A DNA stretch of 64,000 nucleotides, from positions 372,001 to 436,000 of the forward strand of contig NZ_AMQH01000012.1 of assembly GCF_000300195.1 (NCBI RefSeq). Direction: 5' to 3'. The number at the start of each line of letters is the position of its first letter. Positions within the stretch are counted from its first letter, which is position 1. Shown piece by piece: positions 49,896 through 60,302 of the stretch. The notes beneath the pieces were generated by a model. That model was not told where the DNA came from and ran no database searches. It was given only the letters and a program-made list of their open reading frames with translations. A program made the position numbers and the translations under genes. This DNA is from Clostridium tunisiense TJ (GTDB taxonomy: Bacteria > Bacillota > Clostridia > Clostridiales > Clostridiaceae).

Positions 49896-50756
49896 ATGTA
49901 TAAGTTGGAAGGTTTAAATAATATAAATATGAATTTAATAGAAAATCTTCAGGTTTATGATGAATATAGGTGGAAATATAATTTAGTTCGTCTTTTTAAC
50001 TCTAATAATCTATTAAAAAGATTAATGCTTTGGAAAAATATTAAATTCTTAAAAGTGGAAAATGAATATGTGGGTTTTATATGGTTTGATAAATTAGATA
50101 GAAATAGGTACAAAATAAATTCCATTAAAGTAATGAATAACTATAATACTGCAGAGTATTATAATATGCTTCTAAGTGTTATTAAAAGAAAATCTATCAT
50201 AACTTATAATTGTGCCAGTTCAGAAATTGAGTACTATGTTTTAAGAAATCTAGGCTTTGAGCAAAGAAAAACAATAATAGAGATGAAAACACAGTTAAAT
50301 GGTTTATACGACTTAGAAGCTGATCCAAAAACTTCATTTTTCACATTTTCAAAAAATAAGGATGAAAGATTACGATGCGTAGTTCAAAATAAAGTGTTTT
50401 CTGACCTAAGCAGGTATCCTATTAATGAAGGAGATATATATTTTGAAGAAAATCAAAAGTATTATATTGATGATGGTTGTATTTTCATAAAATATGAAGA
50501 AAAGGTTATTGGCTATGGACAAATTATAGTAGATAATTGCAAGGCTTATATAGTAAATTTTGGAATACTAAAAGAATATAGAGGTAAGGGGTTTGGAAAA
50601 ACTCTTTTAAAGTATCTCCTAAATCTCTCTTATAATCAGAACTACAAGGAAATATACTTAAAATGCAATGAAAATAACATAATAGCTTTAGAATTATATA
50701 AGTCAATGGGGTTTGTTAAAAATCAAACTATATATGAACTTTATAAAATAAATTAA
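49896..50756 (+). CDS. GNAT family N-acetyltransferase (two-domain)
   Basis: A 286-residue protein whose C-terminal half (about 150-286) is a clear GNAT acetyltransferase: IKYEEKVIGYGQIIVD near 197, the acetyl-CoA loop LKEYRGKGFGKTLLKYL near 229 and NENNIIALELYKSMGF near 261. The N-terminal half (1-140) looks like a degenerate second GNAT-like domain (FLKVENEYVGFIWFDKL, IEYYVLRNLGFEQRK). The acceptor is unknown. AGAGGAATC precedes the ATG. It is monocistronic, convergent with the aminotransferase gene across a shared terminator. Confidence 0.82.
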   Translation: MYKLEGLNNINMNLIENLQVYDEYRWKYNLVRLFNSNNLLKRLMLWKNIKFLKVENEYVGFIWFDKLDRNRYKINSIKVMNNYNTAEYYNMLLSVIKRKSIITYNCASSEIEYYVLRNLGFEQRKTIIEMKTQLNGLYDLEADPKTSFFTFSKNKDERLRCVVQNKVFSDLSRYPINEGDIYFEENQKYYIDDGCIFIKYEEKVIGYGQIIVDNCKAYIVNFGILKEYRGKGFGKTLLKYLLNLSYNQNYKEIYLKCNENNIIALELYKSMGFVKNQTIYELYKIN

Positions 50757-50868
50757 TTTAAAAACATTACTTTCATAGGTTATTATGTATCCAATTTTAA
50801 TCTTATGAAACTTTTTAACAAGCTAGTGATTACTTTAACAAAAGCAACTTGATATTTGAGATTAAAAG

Positions 50869-50902
50869 AAATAGCAAGGTTTTTTCCTTGCTATTTCTTT
50901 TA
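50869..50902. terminator. Bidirectional terminator
   Basis: Perfect 11-bp stem AAATAGCAAGG / CCTTGCTATTT with CTTTTAT on the plus side and A-rich sequence upstream. It overlaps the last codon region of the minus-strand aminotransferase. Confidence 0.8.
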
Positions 50903-52096
50903 TTTATGAAGTTCCATATATTTTTGTAAACCTATAGCTAAAGTATCCATAGCATCTGCTAGTGCTTCAGTGTTTAAGCAGTAGGAAAGTCTTATTTCAT
51001 CGGTGCCCAAACCTTCTGTAGCATAGAAACCTTCTGCTGGAGCAAACATAACAGTTTTATTATTGTGGCTAAAATCCGTTAGCATCCATTTAGCAAAGTC
51101 TTCTCCATTAGTTATAGGAAGTTTAGCCACCACATAGAAGGCTCCAGTTGGTTTTTTACAAACAACTCCTGGAATTTTTGAAAGTTTTTCATATAGTATG
51201 TTTCTTCTGGCCTCATATTCAGCTAAAACTTTTTCAAAGTATTCTTTAGGAGTGTTTATCAAATTAGCTGCTGCCAATTGTTCAATTGTTGGCACGCATA
51301 ATCTTGTTTGACATATTTTCATGATTTGAGCAATTAATTCTTTATTTTTTGAGGCTACTAAACCAACTCTAGCACCACAAGCACTATATCTTTTAGAAAT
51401 ACTATCAATTAAGATTACTCTGTCCTCAATATCTTTCATGTAAAGTGCTGAAGTGTAAGTTAATCCATCATAAACAAACTCTCTATAAACCTCATCAGCG
51501 ATTAAATATAAATCATGATCTTTACAAATGTCAGCAACCATTCTAATTTCTTCCTTAGTGTAAACAACTCCAGTTGGGTTACCTGGATTGGAAATCATAA
51601 GGGCTCTTGTTTTATCAGTGATTTTGCTTACGATAACTTCTTTAGTAGGTAAATGAAAGCCTTCTTCAGCTTTAGTGATAAAAGGTACAACTTTTGCACC
51701 AACTGTGTGAGCAAACCCAACATAATTTGTGTAAAAGGGCTCAGGGATTATTATTTCATCTTCAATATCACAAATAGCAGTAAGTGCAAGAGAAATTGCT
51801 TCTGACCCTCCATTAGTGATAATAAGTTCATCTTTTTCAAAATTTATGTCCCATTCTTTATAATATTTTATAAAGCTTTCAATTGTTTCATCTAATCCTT
51901 GGGACTGAGCATACTTTAATACTGCATCCTTGTAGTTAGCAACACCTTCCATAAACTGAGCAGGAGTTTCGATGTCCGGCTGACCTATATTTAAGTGGTA
52001 AACATGGATACCTTTTTTCTTTGCTGCATCCCCATAGGGTGCAAGTTTGCGAATTGGTGAGTATTCCATTGATAAAATTCTGTTTGAAAATTTCAT
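50900..52096 (-). CDS. Class I/II PLP-dependent aminotransferase
   Basis: A 398-residue fold-type I aminotransferase, aspartate/aromatic type. It has NIGQPDIETPAQFMEG near residue 37, TNGGSEAISLALTA near 94, SNPGNPTGVVYTKEE near 168, DEVYREFVYDG near 200, the PLP lysine in DSISKRYSACGARVG near 233, and the carboxylate-binding arginine in EIRLSYCLN near 375. The amino-acid specificity is not clear. AGGAGG precedes the ATG. It follows a 55-codon gene by 13 nt, so both are likely one transcript. Confidence 0.88.
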   Translation of the reverse strand: MKFSNRILSMEYSPIRKLAPYGDAAKKKGIHVYHLNIGQPDIETPAQFMEGVANYKDAVLKYAQSQGLDETIESFIKYYKEWDINFEKDELIITNGGSEAISLALTAICDIEDEIIIPEPFYTNYVGFAHTVGAKVVPFITKAEEGFHLPTKEVIVSKITDKTRALMISNPGNPTGVVYTKEEIRMVADICKDHDLYLIADEVYREFVYDGLTYTSALYMKDIEDRVILIDSISKRYSACGARVGLVASKNKELIAQIMKICQTRLCVPTIEQLAAANLINTPKEYFEKVLAEYEARRNILYEKLSKIPGVVCKKPTGAFYVVAKLPITNGEDFAKWMLTDFSHNNKTVMFAPAEGFYATEGLGTDEIRLSYCLNTEALADAMDTLAIGLQKYMELHK

Positions 52097-52109
52097 TGTG
52101 ATAATCCTC

Positions 52110-52277
52110 CTATGAATTGCTATTGAAGTCCTGTATTAAGTTTTCTATAGGAACTACGGATGACTTAGTGCCCATAGAAATGGTGTTTTCTATATTAGTA
52201 AAATAGCTACGATCTTTGATACAATCTCCTTTTAGGCATTCATTTGCATCTAATTTTCCTTTTTTAGCATCATACAT
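52110..52277 (-). CDS. Small protein (55 residues) upstream of the aminotransferase
   Basis: On the minus strand AGGAGG precedes an ATG opening MYDAKKGKLDANECLKGDC, then IKDRSYFTNIENTISMG, and ending IQDFNSNS. The two cysteines five residues apart (14 and 19) are notable. There is no membrane segment. The stop is 13 nt before the aminotransferase start, so it forms an operon with it. I recognise no family. Confidence 0.6.
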   Translation of the reverse strand: MYDAKKGKLDANECLKGDCIKDRSYFTNIENTISMGTKSSVVPIENLIQDFNSNS

Positions 52278-52752
52278 AGAAAAACCTCCTCTTTTTTTAT
52301 ATTTTTACCTTAAAGAATAGGTTTTATGTGATGATTCCACAGTGTAATAAAATATTCATGTTATTTTCACAGTTAGGTACCTTCAAAAAATAAGTAAGTC
52401 AGTATCCTCGTCCATTTTGTGTTATACTACGTCAGCATAACACTTAGATAGCTCTGCTATCTGCGGAACCTGATTCCTTGCTTGTAAACTCAAAATATAC
52501 TTCGAATCTTTGACTTATTATTTATTTTCAGATACCTTATGCTAGGTGAATAATGCACAAAGGTTTTAAAAAGTAAAATATAGTTTTATTTTAGGTAAAT
52601 TATATTTTAAGTTATAAAAGAATTTCTGAAATTGTGTCTAAATTACAAGAAAATGAAAAAATCCTGTGAAAAAACAAAAAAAACTTTGAATATTGTCCAA
52701 TATTATATATAATAAATAGATGGTTATAATTAAAATGGAGGAGGAACTGCTA
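52278..52752. other. Divergent intergenic region with a MITE copy
   Basis: Between the small minus-strand gene and miaB. It holds the MITE-like element at 52375-52539 and, close to miaB, TATAAT-like sequence at about 52706 that could be its -10 box. No gene is present. Confidence 0.45.
52375..52539. mobile_element. MITE-like element, full copy (best preserved)
   Basis: Left end AGGTACCTTCAAAAAATAAG with TAAGTCAG, right end CTTTGACTTATTATTTATTT then TCAGATACCTT, inverted with respect to each other over about 28 nt. TTA flanks both termini directly. The interior contains GTGTTATACTACG, an AGATAGCTCTGCTATCT hairpin and TTGTAAACTCAAAATATAC. About 165 nt, non-coding. Confidence 0.75.
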
Positions 52753-54078
52753 ATGAAAAAAGATTTAAAGTACTATATAGAAACTTGGGGTTGCCAAATG
52801 AATGAAGAAGATTCGGAAAAACTTTCAGGCGGTTTAAAGCCATTAGGATATAAGAGAACAACTTCTAAAGAAGATGCAGATATAATAATTTTTAATACAT
52901 GTTGTGTTAGAGAAAATGCAGAGCAAAAGGTTGAAGGAAATGTTGGAGCATTAAAAAAGCTTAAAAAGGAAAGACCAGAAGTTGTTATTGCAATTACAGG
53001 TTGCATGATGCAACAAGAAGGTATGGCTGAAAACATAATATCTAAGTTCCCTTTTGTAGATATTATTATAGGAACTCATAACGCTTATAAGTTCACTGAG
53101 TATTTAACTAAAGCTTTAGGCGGAGAAAGACCTATTGTTGAGGTTTGGGATAAGGAAGCTGATATTATTGAGGGAGCTGTGATTGATAGAGCCAGCACCA
53201 TTAAAGGCTTTGTTACAATCATGTATGGATGTAACAACTTCTGTACTTATTGCATAGTTCCACATGTTAGAGGAAGAGAAAGAAGCAGAAAACCAGAAGA
53301 AATTATAAAAGAAATAGAAGACATGGTTGCTGATGGTTATAAGGAAGTAACTTTACTTGGACAAAATGTTAACTCCTATGGTAAAGGCTTGGAACCTTCT
53401 ATAGATTTTGCACAGCTTCTAAGAAGAATTAATGAAATTCAAGGAATCGAAAGAGTGAGATTTATGACGTCTCATCCTAAGGATTTAAGCGATGATGTAA
53501 TAAAGGCTGTTGCTGAATGTGATAAGCTTTGTGAATCAATTCACTTGCCAGTACAATCTGGTTCCTCAAGACTTTTAAAGAAGATGAATAGACATTATGA
53601 TAGAGAACAATACCTAGAATCAATCAAGAAAATTAAAGCTGCTATTCCAAATGTAGCTTTAACTACTGATATAATTGTAGGGTTCCCAGGAGAAACAGAG
53701 GAGGATTTTGCGGATACTTTAAGCTTAATAAAGGAAGTGGAATATGATTCTGCCTTCACTTTCCTATATTCTAAGAGAAAAGGTACCCCAGCAGATTTAA
53801 TGCTTGACCAAGTCAGTGAAAGTGTTAAAAAAGAAAGATTTAATAGACTAGTTGAAGCAGTGAATGAGATTTGTGCAAAGAAAAACAAAGAGTATGATGG
53901 CAAAACAGTAGAAGTACTTGTTGAAGGAATAAGCAAAAGTGACGAAGCTAAGCTTACAGGAAGAACTAGAACAGGAAAACTAGTTAATTTTAATGGAGAT
54001 AAAGCTTCCATTGGAAATTTAGTTAATGTTAAAATTACTAAAGCTCAGTCCTTTTCACTTATAGGTGAGCAAGTTTAG
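52753..54078 (+). CDS. miaB: tRNA-2-methylthio-N6-dimethylallyladenosine synthase
   Basis: A 441-residue radical SAM methylthiotransferase acting on i6A37 of tRNA. The N-terminal MTTase domain has Cys14 (ETWGCQMN), [12 protein letters not shown] near 48 and TGCMMQ near 84. The radical SAM motif GCNNFCTYC is near 157-165, with [13 protein letters not shown] following. A TRAM domain forms the end ([10 protein letters not shown]...SFSLIGEQV). ATG 52753 follows GGAGGAGG; upstream in-frame starts overlap that site. It leads the miaB-mutS-mutL-miaA-hfq cluster, and its substrate is made by miaA four genes on. Confidence 0.93.
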   Translation: MKKDLKYYIETWGCQMNEEDSEKLSGGLKPLGYKRTTSKEDADIIIFNTCCVRENAEQKVEGNVGALKKLKKERPEVVIAITGCMMQQEGMAENIISKFPFVDIIIGTHNAYKFTEYLTKALGGERPIVEVWDKEADIIEGAVIDRASTIKGFVTIMYGCNNFCTYCIVPHVRGRERSRKPEEIIKEIEDMVADGYKEVTLLGQNVNSYGKGLEPSIDFAQLLRRINEIQGIERVRFMTSHPKDLSDDVIKAVAECDKLCESIHLPVQSGSSRLLKKMNRHYDREQYLESIKKIKAAIPNVALTTDIIVGFPGETEEDFADTLSLIKEVEYDSAFTFLYSKRKGTPADLMLDQVSESVKKERFNRLVEAVNEICAKKNKEYDGKTVEVLVEGISKSDEAKLTGRTRTGKLVNFNGDKASIGNLVNVKITKAQSFSLIGEQV

Positions 54079-54163
54079 CTATATAATAAGGTGGTAAGTA
54101 TACCCTTCATAATGTAGCTAATAAAAGAAAATTTATTAGCCTAGTAAAATAAAAAACAGTATA

Positions 54164-54191
54164 AAAAAGCGACTTTGTCGCTTTTTTTATA
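54164..54191 (+). terminator. Rho-independent terminator between miaB and mutS
   Basis: AAAAAAGCGAC / GTCGCTTTTTTT stem with a TTT loop and long T-tract. It separates miaB from mutS transcription at least in part. Confidence 0.9.
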
Positions 54192-54229
54192 AAGCAAACT
54201 AGTCTATATTTATATAAAGGAGAGATAAC

Positions 54230-56968
54230 ATGGCTTTAACTCCTATGATGCAACAATATTTAGAGGTTAAAGAAAAGTGTAAAGATTGCATTTTGTTCTT
54301 TAGATTGGGTGACTTTTATGAAATGTTCTTTGAAGATGCAAAGGTTGCCTCAAGAGAATTAGAACTTACTTTAACAGGTAGAGATTGTGGTTTAGAAAAT
54401 AGAGCACCTATGTGTGGAATTCCTTTTCATGCTGCTGAGGGCTACATATCAAAACTCATCACTAAAGGCTACAAGGTTGCTATTTGTGAACAGGTTGAAG
54501 ATCCAGCAACTGCAAAAGGAATAGTAAAAAGAGATATAATAAGAATTGTTACACCAGGTACATATACTGAAGGTAGTTTCTTACAAGAAACTAAAAACAA
54601 CTATATAATGTCACTATTTATAAGTGATGATAATAAGGTAGGCATATGCTTTTGTGATATTTCTACTGGGGAATTTTATTGCAGTGAAACAAACTTTGAA
54701 GAGAATATTATTATTGATGAAGTTTGTAAGTTTGAGCCTAAAGAAATTTTAATTCCTCACAATTTTAATAGTAGTATTGCTGAAACTATAGAAGAAAGAT
54801 TTTCAATTTCTCTTTCCAAGTTTCAAAGTGAGGAGTTTAACTCAAGCATTGACAATCTAAAACTTCAGTTTAAAAACTTTGAGAATATAAATTTAGGAGT
54901 ACCAGCTATTAAAGCTTGTAACGGCTTGTTAAATTATATTTTAGAAACTCAGAAGATTCCTTTAACACATATTGATGAAATTGAATTATATAATATTTTT
55001 GATTACTTGACTATTGATATAAATTCTAAGAGAAACTTAGAAATAACTGAAAGTTTAAGAGAAAAATCTAAAAAGGGAACCTTACTTTGGATTTTAGACA
55101 AAACAAATACCTCCATGGGAGCTAGAAGGCTGAAAAATTGGATAGAGAAGCCTCTAGTAATGAAGGAAGAAATAGAGCATAGACAAGAGGCTATTGAGGA
55201 ATTAGTTAATGATATGCCCCTTTTAGAAGATTTAAAAGAAGTTTTAAAACAAATATATGATATTGAGAGACTTGTAGGGAAGATAAGCTCAAAAAGTATC
55301 AATGCAAAAGAGTTAGTGGCTTTAAAGCAATCTGTAGGTAAGATACCATCAGTAAAAGAGCTTTTAAGTTCTACAAATTGCAAATTGTTAAAAAATATTC
55401 ATAGTACCTTAGATGATTTACAAGATGTATATGAGTTACTTGAAACTTCAATTTTAGAAAATCCAGCACTTTCTGTTAAGGAAGGAAACATCATTAAAGA
55501 TGGGTATAATAAAGAAGTAGATGATTTACGTGTGGCTAAAACAAATGGGAAGCAGTGGATAGCAGCTCTTGAAAATAGTGAAAGAATTGCCACGGGTATT
55601 AAATCTTTAAAGGTAAGCTATAACAAAGTCTTTGGATATTTTATTGAAATAACTAAAGCGAATCTTTCTTCTGTTCCAGAAGGAAAATATATTAGAAAAC
55701 AAACCTTATCCAATGCAGAAAGATTTATAACTCCAGAGTTAAAAGAAATGGAGGATAAAATTTTAGGTGCAGAAGATAAATTAATGGCTCTTGAGTACGA
55801 TTTGTTTGTAAAAATAAGAGAGAGTGTTGAACTACAAAATCATAGAATGAAAACTACAGCAAAACTAATATCTGAACTAGATTGTTTGTATTCATTAGCT
55901 TTAATATCAAAGGAAAACAACTATTGTAAACCTAAGATTAATAATGAGGGAATAATCTCAGTAGAAGGGGGAAGGCACCCTGTAGTTGAGAAAATGCTTC
56001 CTGTAAATACTTTTGTAGATAATGATATTGCTTTAGATACTAAGGATAATCAGTTAATTTTAATAACTGGGCCCAACATGGCTGGTAAATCCACTTATAT
56101 GAGACAGGTTGCATTAATAACTATTATGGCTCAAATAGGTTCTTTTGTTCCAGCAAAATCTGCTAATATATCTATCTGTGATAAAATCTTTACAAGAATC
56201 GGAGCATCGGATGATTTGGCTGGTGGCAAAAGTACTTTCATGGTGGAGATGTGGGAAGTTTCAAATATCTTAAAGAATGCTACCACAAGAAGCTTAGTGC
56301 TTTTAGATGAAGTTGGTAGAGGAACAAGTACCTATGATGGTCTTAGTATTGCATGGTCAGTAATAGAGTATATTTGTAAAACATCCTCAATAAGATGTAA
56401 AACCCTATTTGCTACTCATTATCATGAACTAACAAAACTAGAGGGAGAAATCTCAGGGGTTAAGAATTATTCCATTGCAGTAAAAAAAGTGGATAATAGT
56501 ATTGTGTTCTTAAGAAAGATTGTAAGAGGAGGAGCAGATGAGTCCTATGGTATTGAAGTTGGAAAGTTAGCAGGACTTCCAATGGAGGTAATTCATAGAG
56601 CTAGAGAAATTCTGTTAACTCTTGAGGAAAATAATAAGGAAACTCCAAGTAGTACTATTAATAAACCGTCAAATCAGAAAGAATTATTAGCTGGGGTTAA
56701 TACCCAAGAGGCAACAACTTATAGCTTAAGCAATAATTTTAATATGGATTCTAGTAAGAAAAATAATAAAGATAGTGCACCTGTAGAGAAAGAAGTAGCA
56801 ACTACACTTATAAAAGAAGAAAAAATAGAGCTAGTTCAAATTGGCTTTGAAGATATTGCTACAAAAAATTTACTTGAAGAAATAAAAGCTGTTGATGTAT
56901 TAAATATGACACCAATGGAAGGTTTTAATAAATTATATGAACTAATTAATAAGGCTAAAAAAATTTAG
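54230..56968 (+). CDS. mutS: DNA mismatch repair protein MutS
   Basis: A 912-residue mismatch-recognition ATPase. The mismatch-binding motif GDFYEMF is near residue 26 with the intercalating Phe. Connector, lever and clamp domains follow. Walker [14 protein letters not shown] is near 614, [15 protein letters not shown] near 662 and Walker [17 protein letters not shown] near 688, then [12 protein letters not shown] near 730. A hydrophilic linker of about 70 residues (roughly 800-870, rich in Ser, Asn and Lys) precedes the C-terminal helix-turn-helix [17 protein letters not shown], making it longer than the common 850-880. It is 32 nt upstream of mutL. Confidence 0.95.
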   Translation: MALTPMMQQYLEVKEKCKDCILFFRLGDFYEMFFEDAKVASRELELTLTGRDCGLENRAPMCGIPFHAAEGYISKLITKGYKVAICEQVEDPATAKGIVKRDIIRIVTPGTYTEGSFLQETKNNYIMSLFISDDNKVGICFCDISTGEFYCSETNFEENIIIDEVCKFEPKEILIPHNFNSSIAETIEERFSISLSKFQSEEFNSSIDNLKLQFKNFENINLGVPAIKACNGLLNYILETQKIPLTHIDEIELYNIFDYLTIDINSKRNLEITESLREKSKKGTLLWILDKTNTSMGARRLKNWIEKPLVMKEEIEHRQEAIEELVNDMPLLEDLKEVLKQIYDIERLVGKISSKSINAKELVALKQSVGKIPSVKELLSSTNCKLLKNIHSTLDDLQDVYELLETSILENPALSVKEGNIIKDGYNKEVDDLRVAKTNGKQWIAALENSERIATGIKSLKVSYNKVFGYFIEITKANLSSVPEGKYIRKQTLSNAERFITPELKEMEDKILGAEDKLMALEYDLFVKIRESVELQNHRMKTTAKLISELDCLYSLALISKENNYCKPKINNEGIISVEGGRHPVVEKMLPVNTFVDNDIALDTKDNQLILITGPNMAGKSTYMRQVALITIMAQIGSFVPAKSANISICDKIFTRIGASDDLAGGKSTFMVEMWEVSNILKNATTRSLVLLDEVGRGTSTYDGLSIAWSVIEYICKTSSIRCKTLFATHYHELTKLEGEISGVKNYSIAVKKVDNSIVFLRKIVRGGADESYGIEVGKLAGLPMEVIHRAREILLTLEENNKETPSSTINKPSNQKELLAGVNTQEATTYSLSNNFNMDSSKKNNKDSAPVEKEVATTLIKEEKIELVQIGFEDIATKNLLEEIKAVDVLNMTPMEGFNKLYELINKAKKI

Positions 56969-57000
56969 CCTTATAATCCTTTATAAAAGGAAGTGGGTTT

Positions 57001-58881
57001 ATGAAACGTATTAACTTATTATCACAGGATACTGCAAATAAAATAGCTGCTGGTGAGGTAGTTGAACGTGCAAGCTCCGTTGTGAAAGAATTAGTGGAAA
57101 ATAGTATTGATGCCAATGGTAAAAATATAATCATAGAGATTGAAGATAGTGGAACTAGCCTTATTAGAATAAGTGATGATGGTGATGGAATTCATCCTGA
57201 AGATATGGAAAAGGCATTTATGCCCCACGGGACCAGCAAGATAAGTGACATTGAAGAAATCTTTGCTATAAATACCTTTGGTTTTAGAGGAGAGGCTCTA
57301 GCCAGTATTGCTGCTATTTCCAAGGTTAGAATTGTATCAAAAACTGAAGAGTTTCAATATGGAAAAGAAATGTATCTAGAGGGTGGAGAAATTAAGTCTA
57401 TAAAAGATATAGGGGCTAATATTGGTACTACTATTGAAATAAGAAATCTATTTTATAATGTACCAGCAAGGCAAAAATTCCTAAAATCTCCTCAAAGAGA
57501 AAATAGTATAATAAATGATTTAGTTTTAAGACTAGCCTTAGGAAACCACGGGGTAACCTTTAAATTATATAGTAATGGGAAAGAGGTTTTTGCAAGTCTT
57601 GGCACACAAAATTCCAAGGACACAATTAGAGCTGTATACGGAAAAGAAGTATACAATAACATAATTCCCTTTGAAAATCATAGCGATATAATATCAGTTT
57701 ATGGGTTTATTGGTAATAGGGAAATAAGCCGAGGTAGTAGAAATAGACAAAGTATTTTTGTTAACAAGAGACTAATAAAGAGTAGTTTAATTACTGCTGC
57801 TGTTGAAAATGCTTTTAAGTCCTTTATAACAGTTAATAAATTTCCATTCTTTCTTGTTTATATTGATATATTCCCAGATTATATTGATCCTAATGTTCAT
57901 CCCACTAAAGCTGAAATCAAGTTCTTTGATGAAAAAGCTGTATTTAAGTTAGTATTTGATGGAGTTCACAAGGCCTTGAGGGAAAGCTTAAGAAATAGCT
58001 TTGATATTGAAGAAGACATCTATACAGATAGGAATCCTAAGGAAGAGGTTGAGCAAATTTCTGCTGTAGAGTTTCCTATAGACTTTGAACCTATTAATAA
58101 AAATACCTTTGCCATAAATAATGAGTTAAAAGATAAGGTCACAGAAAAGGTAATCTATAAAGAAGCTTCAGAAACCTCTAGCTATGAAGAGGAAGTTCCT
58201 CAAAGCAGAAGTATAGAAATATATGAAAAGCCTAATGGAAATACAGAGTATGACAAGGAAATAAAAGTCCAGCAAGAGGTGAAGGAAGTAAAAATCCCTA
58301 AGTTTCCTAGCCTTAGATTAATTGGGCAATTTAATAGTACCTATATTCTTGGTGAATATGGAGATGAACTTTACCTAGTAGATCAGCATGCAGCTCATGA
58401 AAAGATACTTTTTGAAAAATATAGAGAAGCTATAATGAAGCTACAAGTAGTAAGTCAAATATTACTTACTCCCTTAGTTATAGAATTAGGCTTTGAAGAT
58501 TATGGTTACTATGTAGAAAATAAGGATGTATTCACTTCCTGTGGTTTTTCTATTGAGGATTTTGGGGGAAATTCAGTATCTATAAGAGAAGTTCCAATGC
58601 TCTTGGGAAAACCTGATGTTAAAGGTCTATTTTATGATATTATTGAAAACCTTAAAGTTCTAGGCACAGGAAGAACTGTAGATGTAAAATACGACAAGAT
58701 TGCATCCCTTGCTTGTAAAGCAGCTGTAAAGGCAAATAATAGGCTTTCAGATAAGGAAATGGAGACTTTAATAGAAGAATTAAGATATATTAATGAGCCT
58801 TTTACTTGTCCTCATGGAAGACCTACTATAATTAAAATAGGGTTGCAAGAATTAGAGAAAAGATTTAAAAGAATACAATAA
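57001..58881 (+). CDS. mutL: DNA mismatch repair protein MutL (endonuclease type)
   Basis: A 626-residue GHKL ATPase. N-terminal motifs are AAGEVVERASSVVKELVENS (residues 17-36), DDGDGIHPEDM near 59, GTSKI and GFRGEALASI near 97. An acidic, poorly conserved linker spans about 340-435. The C-terminal domain carries the endonuclease motif DQHAAHEKILFE near 461, ACKAAVKA near 578 and CPHGRPT near 603, so this MutL should nick DNA itself, as expected in bacteria without MutH. AAGGAAGTG precedes the ATG. Operon partner of mutS and miaA. Confidence 0.95.
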   Translation: MKRINLLSQDTANKIAAGEVVERASSVVKELVENSIDANGKNIIIEIEDSGTSLIRISDDGDGIHPEDMEKAFMPHGTSKISDIEEIFAINTFGFRGEALASIAAISKVRIVSKTEEFQYGKEMYLEGGEIKSIKDIGANIGTTIEIRNLFYNVPARQKFLKSPQRENSIINDLVLRLALGNHGVTFKLYSNGKEVFASLGTQNSKDTIRAVYGKEVYNNIIPFENHSDIISVYGFIGNREISRGSRNRQSIFVNKRLIKSSLITAAVENAFKSFITVNKFPFFLVYIDIFPDYIDPNVHPTKAEIKFFDEKAVFKLVFDGVHKALRESLRNSFDIEEDIYTDRNPKEEVEQISAVEFPIDFEPINKNTFAINNELKDKVTEKVIYKEASETSSYEEEVPQSRSIEIYEKPNGNTEYDKEIKVQQEVKEVKIPKFPSLRLIGQFNSTYILGEYGDELYLVDQHAAHEKILFEKYREAIMKLQVVSQILLTPLVIELGFEDYGYYVENKDVFTSCGFSIEDFGGNSVSIREVPMLLGKPDVKGLFYDIIENLKVLGTGRTVDVKYDKIASLACKAAVKANNRLSDKEMETLIEELRYINEPFTCPHGRPTIIKIGLQELEKRFKRIQ

Positions 58882-58900
58882 GGCAAGGTGAGGTAGTTTT

Positions 58901-59848
58901 ATGATAGATATTTTTATTTTAGCTGGTCCTACAGCGGTGGGAAAAACCAATATTTCAATTAATCTAGCTAAAAAGCTTAAGGGAGAGATAATATCAGCGG
59001 ATTCCATGCAAATTTATAAAAAAATGGATATTGGTTCTGCCAAGATTTCAGAAGAGGAAATGCAGGGAATACCTCATCATATGATTAATGTTGTGGATCC
59101 TAAGGAAGATTTTAGCGTAGCTATGTTTAAGGAAAAAGCAGAGAGAGACATAGAAAACATAAAAAGTAGAGGAAATCTTCCAATGATAGTTGGGGGAACA
59201 GGATTTTATATCAATTCTCTAATTTACAATTATAATTTTGCTAATACAAATAGAGATGAAGAGTATAGAAAACACCTTGAAACTCTTGCAGAAGAAAAAG
59301 GGAACATCTATGTACATAATCTTCTTAAGGATATAGATTTAGATAGCTATAATAAGCTATATCCTAATGATTTAAAAAGGGTCATAAGGGCTTTAGAGGT
59401 TTACAAGGTTACGGGAAAGCCAATATCACAATTTGCAAAGGAAGAAGATTTGTATAACATTCCTTATAATGTTCACTATTATGTACTTAACATGAATCGT
59501 GAGGAGCTATATGATAGAATTAATAAAAGAGTAGATATCATGTTAGAAAAAGGTTTAATAGAGGAGGTTATAAGATTGCAAAAAGAAGGATATACTTCTG
59601 ATATGCAATCTATGAAGGGTATAGGGTATAAAGAGATACTATATTATTTAGATGGGCAAATTTCTTTGGAAAAATCTATAGAGATGATAAAACAATTTAG
59701 TAGAAATTATGCTAAGAGGCAGCTTACTTGGTTTAGAAAAGATCCTAGAGTAAAATGGGTAAATAAAGATGAATTTTCAGATGAAGATGCTATTGTAGAC
59801 TTTATATATAATGATTTTCTGGAAAATATACAAATAATTTCAAAATAA
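58901..59848 (+). CDS. miaA: tRNA dimethylallyltransferase
   Basis: A 315-residue enzyme that prenylates A37 of tRNAs reading UNN codons, making the i6A that MiaB then modifies. P-loop [12 protein letters not shown] lies at residues 8-19, [18 protein letters not shown] at 35-52, [16 protein letters not shown] near 66, [11 protein letters not shown] near 98, and the RQLTWFRKD tail typical of bacterial MiaA near 284. AAGGTGAGG precedes the ATG, 19 nt after mutL, so it is co-transcribed. Confidence 0.95.
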   Translation: MIDIFILAGPTAVGKTNISINLAKKLKGEIISADSMQIYKKMDIGSAKISEEEMQGIPHHMINVVDPKEDFSVAMFKEKAERDIENIKSRGNLPMIVGGTGFYINSLIYNYNFANTNRDEEYRKHLETLAEEKGNIYVHNLLKDIDLDSYNKLYPNDLKRVIRALEVYKVTGKPISQFAKEEDLYNIPYNVHYYVLNMNREELYDRINKRVDIMLEKGLIEEVIRLQKEGYTSDMQSMKGIGYKEILYYLDGQISLEKSIEMIKQFSRNYAKRQLTWFRKDPRVKWVNKDEFSDEDAIVDFIYNDFLENIQIISK

Positions 59849-59904
59849 AGAGGATTTTTTCATCATCTATAGAATAATTTCATTATAGTTTTGGAGGTGC
59901 GGGT

Positions 59905-60165
59905 ATGAGTAAATCTACAAATAATTTACAAGATATTTTCTTAAATGGTGCTAGAAAAAATAAAATTCCTGTTACAATTCATTTAACTAATGGTTTTCAA
60001 ATTAAAGGTACTGTATCAGGCTTTGACAGTTTTACAGTAGTTTTAAATGTTGCTTCTAATGGAGACGGAAGACAACAAATGCTTATTTATAAGCATGCAG
60101 TTTCTACTATTACACCATTAAAACCAATACTATTCAATAACACAAATGAGCAAAGTGAAGAATAA
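59905..60165 (+). CDS. hfq: RNA chaperone Hfq
   Basis: An 86-residue Sm-like hexameric RNA chaperone. Sm1 is [20 protein letters not shown] and [21 protein letters not shown] (residues 7-47), and Sm2 the family's [10 protein letters not shown] (near 64-73). A short acidic tail (NEQSEE) replaces the long tail of enterobacterial Hfq. GGAGGTGC precedes the ATG. Conserved position after miaA. A terminator follows. Confidence 0.95.
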   Translation: MSKSTNNLQDIFLNGARKNKIPVTIHLTNGFQIKGTVSGFDSFTVVLNVASNGDGRQQMLIYKHAVSTITPLKPILFNNTNEQSEE

Positions 60166-60174
60166 GCTTAAATA

Positions 60175-60202
60175 AAAAATACACCTTTTGGTGTATTTTT
60201 TA
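60175..60202 (+). terminator. Terminator after hfq
   Basis: AAAAAATACACC / GGTGTATTTTTT stem with TATTG following; ends the mutS-mutL-miaA-hfq transcript. Confidence 0.88.
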
Positions 60203-60302
60203 TTGTTTATATAAATTAACTTTTAAGTTTTCCTTTATAATTTGATTAATGTACTGTAATATGATAGTATATTTAAGAAATTCTACAAAAGGAGTAAGTG
60301 AA

